The notes under the pieces are model-generated. The model was given only the letters and a program-made list of their open reading frames with translations. It was not told where the DNA came from and did no database searches. This document shows positions 51,710-54,895 of a DNA stretch of 54,895 nucleotides, one piece after another (within the stretch, counting starts at the first letter, position 1; each line of letters opens with the position of its first letter). The stretch spans positions 6,802 to 61,696 of the forward strand of contig DIMT01000037.1 of the NCBI GenBank assembly GCA_002425705.1, written 5' to 3'. The DNA is from Firmicutes bacterium UBA5559 (lineage in GTDB: Bacteria; Bacillota; Clostridia; Peptostreptococcales; Anaerovoracaceae). Both the position numbers and the translations under genes were made by a program.

Positions 51710-52987
51710 ATGTTAACATCCATAGTAGGCATTAACTGGGGTGATGAGGGTAAGGGCAGAATGGTGGACCTTCTTTCCCAGGAGTATGATATCATCATCC
51801 GTTACCAGGGGGGGAACAATGCCGGTCATACGGTTATCAACGATCAGGGCAAATTTATCCTGAATCTGCTGCCTTCTGGAATTTTACGGGAAACCACCGT
51901 AAATATCATGGGTAATGGCATGGTCATAGACCTGGCCCATCTGACCGGAGAGATTAGGAAACTTCGGGAAGCGGGTGTGGTCATTACGCCGGAAAATTTG
52001 AAAATCAGCGACAAGGCAGCAATCTGTCTTCCTTATCATGTACAGCAGGATGTTTTGGAAGAAGAAAGACTGGGTGACGCCAAATTCGGTTCAACCAAAA
52101 GGGGAATCGGACCGGTATACGGGGATAAGTACATGAAAAAGGTACTGCGAATGGGGGACCTTCTGGAACCGGATACCTTGCCGGAAAAGGTAGAAGCTCT
52201 TGTTAACTGGAAGAATCTGATGATTGAAAAAGGGTATGGATCCGAACCAGTGAAGCCGGAGGAAATCCTTACATGGCTCAGGGAACAATCCAGCGATTTG
52301 TCCAGATTTATCTGCGACGTTACATCCTATCTGACCGATGAAATCCATAAGGGCAAGAATTTAATGTTCGAAGCGCAGCTTGGAGCCCTTCGGGACATCG
52401 ATTTCGGTATTTTCCCATACACGTCCTCCTCTTCTACCATTGCGGCTTACGGCCCCATTGGGGCAGGGATTCCCTTCGCCAAACTGGATAATGTAATCGG
52501 AATAATGAAAGCTTATTCCAGCTGTGTAGGAGAAGGACCCTTCACCGCGGAGATGTTCGGGGAAGAAGCATCTGCCCTTCGGGAAGCCGGCGGGGAATAC
52601 GGTGCCGCCACCGGACGGCCAAGAAGAGTCGGTCCCTTTGATGTCGTTGCCTCCCGTTACGGATGTATGGTCCAGGGAGCCGATGAAATCGCCCTGACCA
52701 AGTTGGATGTCCTGTCCTACATGGAGAAAATACCAGTATGTATCGCCTATGAGGTGGATGGCATCCGCACCACGGAGTTTCTGACCGGAGACAGGCTGAA
52801 CCGAGCCAAACCGGTAATTGAATACCTGGAGGGATTCCGACAGGATATTTCCGGATGCCGGAAAATGGAGGACCTGCCTGCTCAGGCAATGGATTATATC
52901 CGTTACATTGAAAAAACAGTCGGATGCAAGATTCGATATGTTTCCGTGGGGCCGGCCAGAGAAGACTACATCCTGATGGAAGATTAA
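51710..52987 (+). CDS. purA: Adenylosuccinate synthetase
   Basis: GTP-dependent ligase making adenylosuccinate from IMP and aspartate. P-loop-like GINWGDEGKGRMVD, GGNNAGHTV, GSTKRGIGPVYGDK and GRPRRVGPFD are the family signatures. 425 residues, full length. AGGAGG precedes the ATG. It is divergent from purB, which carries out the next step to AMP. Confidence 0.96.
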   Translation: MLTSIVGINWGDEGKGRMVDLLSQEYDIIIRYQGGNNAGHTVINDQGKFILNLLPSGILRETTVNIMGNGMVIDLAHLTGEIRKLREAGVVITPENLKISDKAAICLPYHVQQDVLEEERLGDAKFGSTKRGIGPVYGDKYMKKVLRMGDLLEPDTLPEKVEALVNWKNLMIEKGYGSEPVKPEEILTWLREQSSDLSRFICDVTSYLTDEIHKGKNLMFEAQLGALRDIDFGIFPYTSSSSTIAAYGPIGAGIPFAKLDNVIGIMKAYSSCVGEGPFTAEMFGEEASALREAGGEYGAATGRPRRVGPFDVVASRYGCMVQGADEIALTKLDVLSYMEKIPVCIAYEVDGIRTTEFLTGDRLNRAKPVIEYLEGFRQDISGCRKMEDLPAQAMDYIRYIEKTVGCKIRYVSVGPAREDYILMED

Positions 52988-53146
52988 AAATTTAACAATG
53001 CAAGGGGCTATAAGATGCCATGCCAGGAACCCCGGTTATACCATCCAGGGTTTTCTTGTTTCACAGGATTGGATCATGACAGAAATTGTCACAAAATTCG
53101 AAATTATACTTCTTTGGGTTTTGGGGCTCAAAACGGAAGAAACTGC

Positions 53147-53175
53147 TTGAAATCAAGGGGTGAGGACGATATACT
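53147..53175 (+). promoter_or_regulatory. Promoter upstream of the NifU-like gene
   Basis: -35 TTGAAA (53147-53152), 17-nt spacer, -10 TATACT (53170-53175). The 230-bp gap 52988-53217 otherwise holds a weak AACCC/GGGTT hairpin (about 53028-53054) that may end purA, and the inverted repeat TGACA-GAAAT-TGTCA near 53078-53092. Confidence 0.75.
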
Positions 53176-53217
53176 CTTGATTAGAAGGAAGGGTTCCTTC
53201 GGGATAGGGAGAGTAAG

Positions 53218-53496
53218 ATGAAAGACAAAATTCAACAAGTTTTGGAAGCCAAGGTCAATCCGGTACTGGCAGAGCATTTTGGCGGTGCCAATCTGGTCAG
53301 CTACGAAAACGGAATCGCTAAGGTACGGCTTACCGGAGCCTGCAGTTCCTGTCCTTCAGCCCAGTTTACCATTGAGGATGTGGTGAAGGAACTTTTGATG
53401 GCTGAAATACCGGAAATAGAAGATGTGGTTTTGGATACTTCCGTCAGTGAAGACCTGATTGATATGGCAAGAAAAATCCTGAACAAGAAGCTTTAA
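53218..53496 (+). CDS. NifU-like C-terminal domain protein (Fe-S scaffold)
   Basis: 92-residue protein consisting only of the NifU C-terminal domain. The CxxC pair lies in TGACSSCPSAQFTIEDVV (C42, C45), which in relatives holds a bridging [4Fe-4S] cluster between two subunits for delivery to apo-proteins. A GGGAGAGTAAG site precedes the ATG. It has its own promoter and sits 69 bp upstream of a dehydratase that needs a [4Fe-4S] cluster, so cluster delivery to that enzyme is a reasonable inference. Confidence 0.88.
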   Translation: MKDKIQQVLEAKVNPVLAEHFGGANLVSYENGIAKVRLTGACSSCPSAQFTIEDVVKELLMAEIPEIEDVVLDTSVSEDLIDMARKILNKKL

Positions 53497-53565
53497 TTTG
53501 TCAGTTATTTTTATTGCAGGGCCATGAGCTTTGCATAGTTTAAAATATAAAGGAGAGATTGGATT

Positions 53566-54895
53566 ATGTTAATGACAGGAGCGCAGTACATCGAAAGCTT
53601 GAGGAAGCTGAACACCAGAGTATACCTTTTTGGTGAAGAAGTGAAGAATTGGGTGGATCATCCGATGATCCGACCTTCTATTGATTGTGTAGCCGTGACC
53701 TATGATCTGGCTCACAAACCGGAATATGAAGATCTGATGACAGCAAAATCCCACCTGACTGGTGAAAAAGTCAACCGATTCTGTAATATCCATCAGAGTA
53801 CCGATGACCTGAGAAAGAAAGTCAAGATGCAGCGGCTTCTGGGACAGAAGACTGCTTCCTGCTTCCAGCGATGCGTCGGTATGGACTCCTTTAACGCCGT
53901 ATACTCCACTACTTTTGAAATCGATCAGAAATATGGAACTTCTTATCATCAGAACTTCCTGAACTATATTAAATTCGTTCAGGAAAACGATCTGGTTGTG
54001 GACGGTGCTATGACCGACCCCAAGGGCGACAGAGGACTGGCTCCTTCCAAGCAGAGAGATGCGGACCTGTTCATGCATATCGTTGAAAGAAGACCGGACG
54101 GTATCGTTGTTCGAGGAGCAAAAGCCCATCAGACTGGTTCCATCAACTCCCATGAGCATCTGATCATGCCCACCATGGCCATGGGCGAAGACGATAAGGA
54201 TTATGCGATTTCATTTGCCATTCCTACCGATGCAGAAGGCATTTACATGATTTACGGCCGTCAGTCCTGCGACACCAGAAAAATGGAGCCCAATGCCAAA
54301 CTTGACGTCGGTAACTTCAAATATGGCGGTCAGGAAGCCCTGGTTGTCTTTGATGATGTTTTCATTCCTAATGACAGAATCTTCCTTTGTGGCGAATATG
54401 AATTTGCTATCATGCTGGTTGAGCGATTTGCCGGATACCACCGACAGTCCTACGGCGGTTGCAAAGTCGGTGTCGGCGACGTGGTCATCGGAGCTTCTGC
54501 TCTGGCTGCAGATTACAACGGAGCTTCCAAAGCGGCCCATATCAAAGACAAGCTGATTGAAATGACTCATCTGAACGAAACCCTGTATTGCTGCGGTATT
54601 GCCTGCTCTTCTGAAGGTCATGCTACTGCTTCCGGAAATTATCAGATCGACCTGCTGCTGGCCAACGTATGTAAACAGAACGTTACCAGATTCCCCTATG
54701 AAATCGTTCGTTTGGCTGAGGACATTGCTGGTGGACTGATGGTCACCATGCCGTCTGAAAGAGACTTCAATTCCGACCTTCCGGTAGGAAAGAACGGTGA
54801 AACCATCGGAGAAATCTGCAACAAGTACTTTGCCGGAACACCGGTCTGCACCACCGAAGAAAGAATGAAGGTCCTGCGATTCCTGGAAAACATCT
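53566..54895 (+). CDS. abfD: 4-hydroxybutyryl-CoA dehydratase / vinylacetyl-CoA delta-isomerase (3' truncated by window edge)
   Basis: FAD and [4Fe-4S] enzyme that dehydrates 4-hydroxybutyryl-CoA to crotonyl-CoA by a ketyl radical route, used in GABA and succinate fermentation. The visible 443 residues begin MLMTGAQYIESLRKLNTRVY. Cluster ligands are C99 and C103 in SCFQRCVG and the His/Cys pair in AGYHRQSYGGC near 292-299. The sequence closely resembles, from memory, the crystallized C. aminobutyricum enzyme, which is about 490 residues, so roughly 47 are missing. AAAGGAGAG precedes the ATG. The gene continues past the window. Confidence 0.95.
   Translation, partial: MLMTGAQYIESLRKLNTRVYLFGEEVKNWVDHPMIRPSIDCVAVTYDLAHKPEYEDLMTAKSHLTGEKVNRFCNIHQSTDDLRKKVKMQRLLGQKTASCFQRCVGMDSFNAVYSTTFEIDQKYGTSYHQNFLNYIKFVQENDLVVDGAMTDPKGDRGLAPSKQRDADLFMHIVERRPDGIVVRGAKAHQTGSINSHEHLIMPTMAMGEDDKDYAISFAIPTDAEGIYMIYGRQSCDTRKMEPNAKLDVGNFKYGGQEALVVFDDVFIPNDRIFLCGEYEFAIMLVERFAGYHRQSYGGCKVGVGDVVIGASALAADYNGASKAAHIKDKLIEMTHLNETLYCCGIACSSEGHATASGNYQIDLLLANVCKQNVTRFPYEIVRLAEDIAGGLMVTMPSERDFNSDLPVGKNGETIGEICNKYFAGTPVCTTEERMKVLRFLENI

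Noticed and set aside
53015..53221. Short open frame (68 codons) between purA and the NifU-like gene
   Set aside because: It lacks a ribosome binding site, has unusual composition, and contains the -35 and -10 of the NifU-like gene promoter.
1..54895. CRISPR array, insertion sequence or prophage
   Set aside because: No regularly spaced direct repeats, transposase or phage motifs were found on either strand; gene order and composition look uniform.

Overview
The window is 54.9 kb of chromosomal DNA from an anaerobic, low-to-mid GC Firmicute of class Clostridia. The evidence is consensus Gram-positive promoters and strong AGGAGG ribosome binding sites, T-box, c-di-AMP and TPP leader RNAs, an electron-bifurcating NuoEF-type flavoenzyme, a hybrid-cluster protein, and a 4-hydroxybutyryl-CoA dehydratase that closely resembles (from memory) that of the aminobutyrate fermenter Clostridium aminobutyricum. 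A relative of the amino-acid-fermenting Anaerovorax / C. aminobutyricum group is my best guess, made without any database search. I see no insertion sequences, phage genes, CRISPR array or rRNA.

Layout. 1-7416 (+): housekeeping run smc (5' truncated), ftsY, der, plsY, gpsA, miaB with short gaps or overlaps. 7424-12594 (+): a promoter and tryptophan T-box leader control an orphan trpB, then cls, glyA and a site-2 protease. 12603-16585 (-): a class A penicillin-binding protein followed by maf. 16679-21223 (+): comEC, holA and an EamA transporter. 21276-27138 (+): three genes for a NuoE/NuoF/(2Fe-2S + GltD + NuoG-like) complex, probably a Sporomusa-type (Stn-like) bifurcating transhydrogenase. 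27170-27304: tRNA-Gly(CCC).

27356-34864 (+) is the most unusual part. A promoter and a c-di-AMP (ydaO-type) riboswitch with terminator precede an octopine/nopaline-dehydrogenase-like gene, an asparagine-synthetase-like gene whose N-terminal catalytic Cys is replaced by Ser, and a 634-residue protein with a B12-binding-like N-terminus. Two-subunit class I fumarase and malic enzyme follow on the same strand with no visible terminator. c-di-AMP riboswitches commonly control potassium, osmolyte and cell-wall genes, so I infer an undescribed c-di-AMP-regulated pathway, perhaps for an amidated opine-like compatible solute.

34861-37571 (-): a PEP-synthase-like phosphotransferase lacking the PEP-binding barrel, translationally coupled to a flavin split-barrel protein. 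37692-41071 (+): hcp behind a CRP/FNR-type palindrome, a VOC protein and a FliB-like cysteine-rich protein. 41132-43087 (-): a YtrA-type GntR regulator with an ABC transporter and a striking four-half-site operator. 43190-47685 (+): htpG, dihydropyrimidinase/hydantoinase and carbamoylase. 47756-51581 (-): crotonase, then purB-thiN and TPP-riboswitch-controlled thiT. 51614-54895 (+): purA, a NifU-like protein and abfD, which runs off the window.
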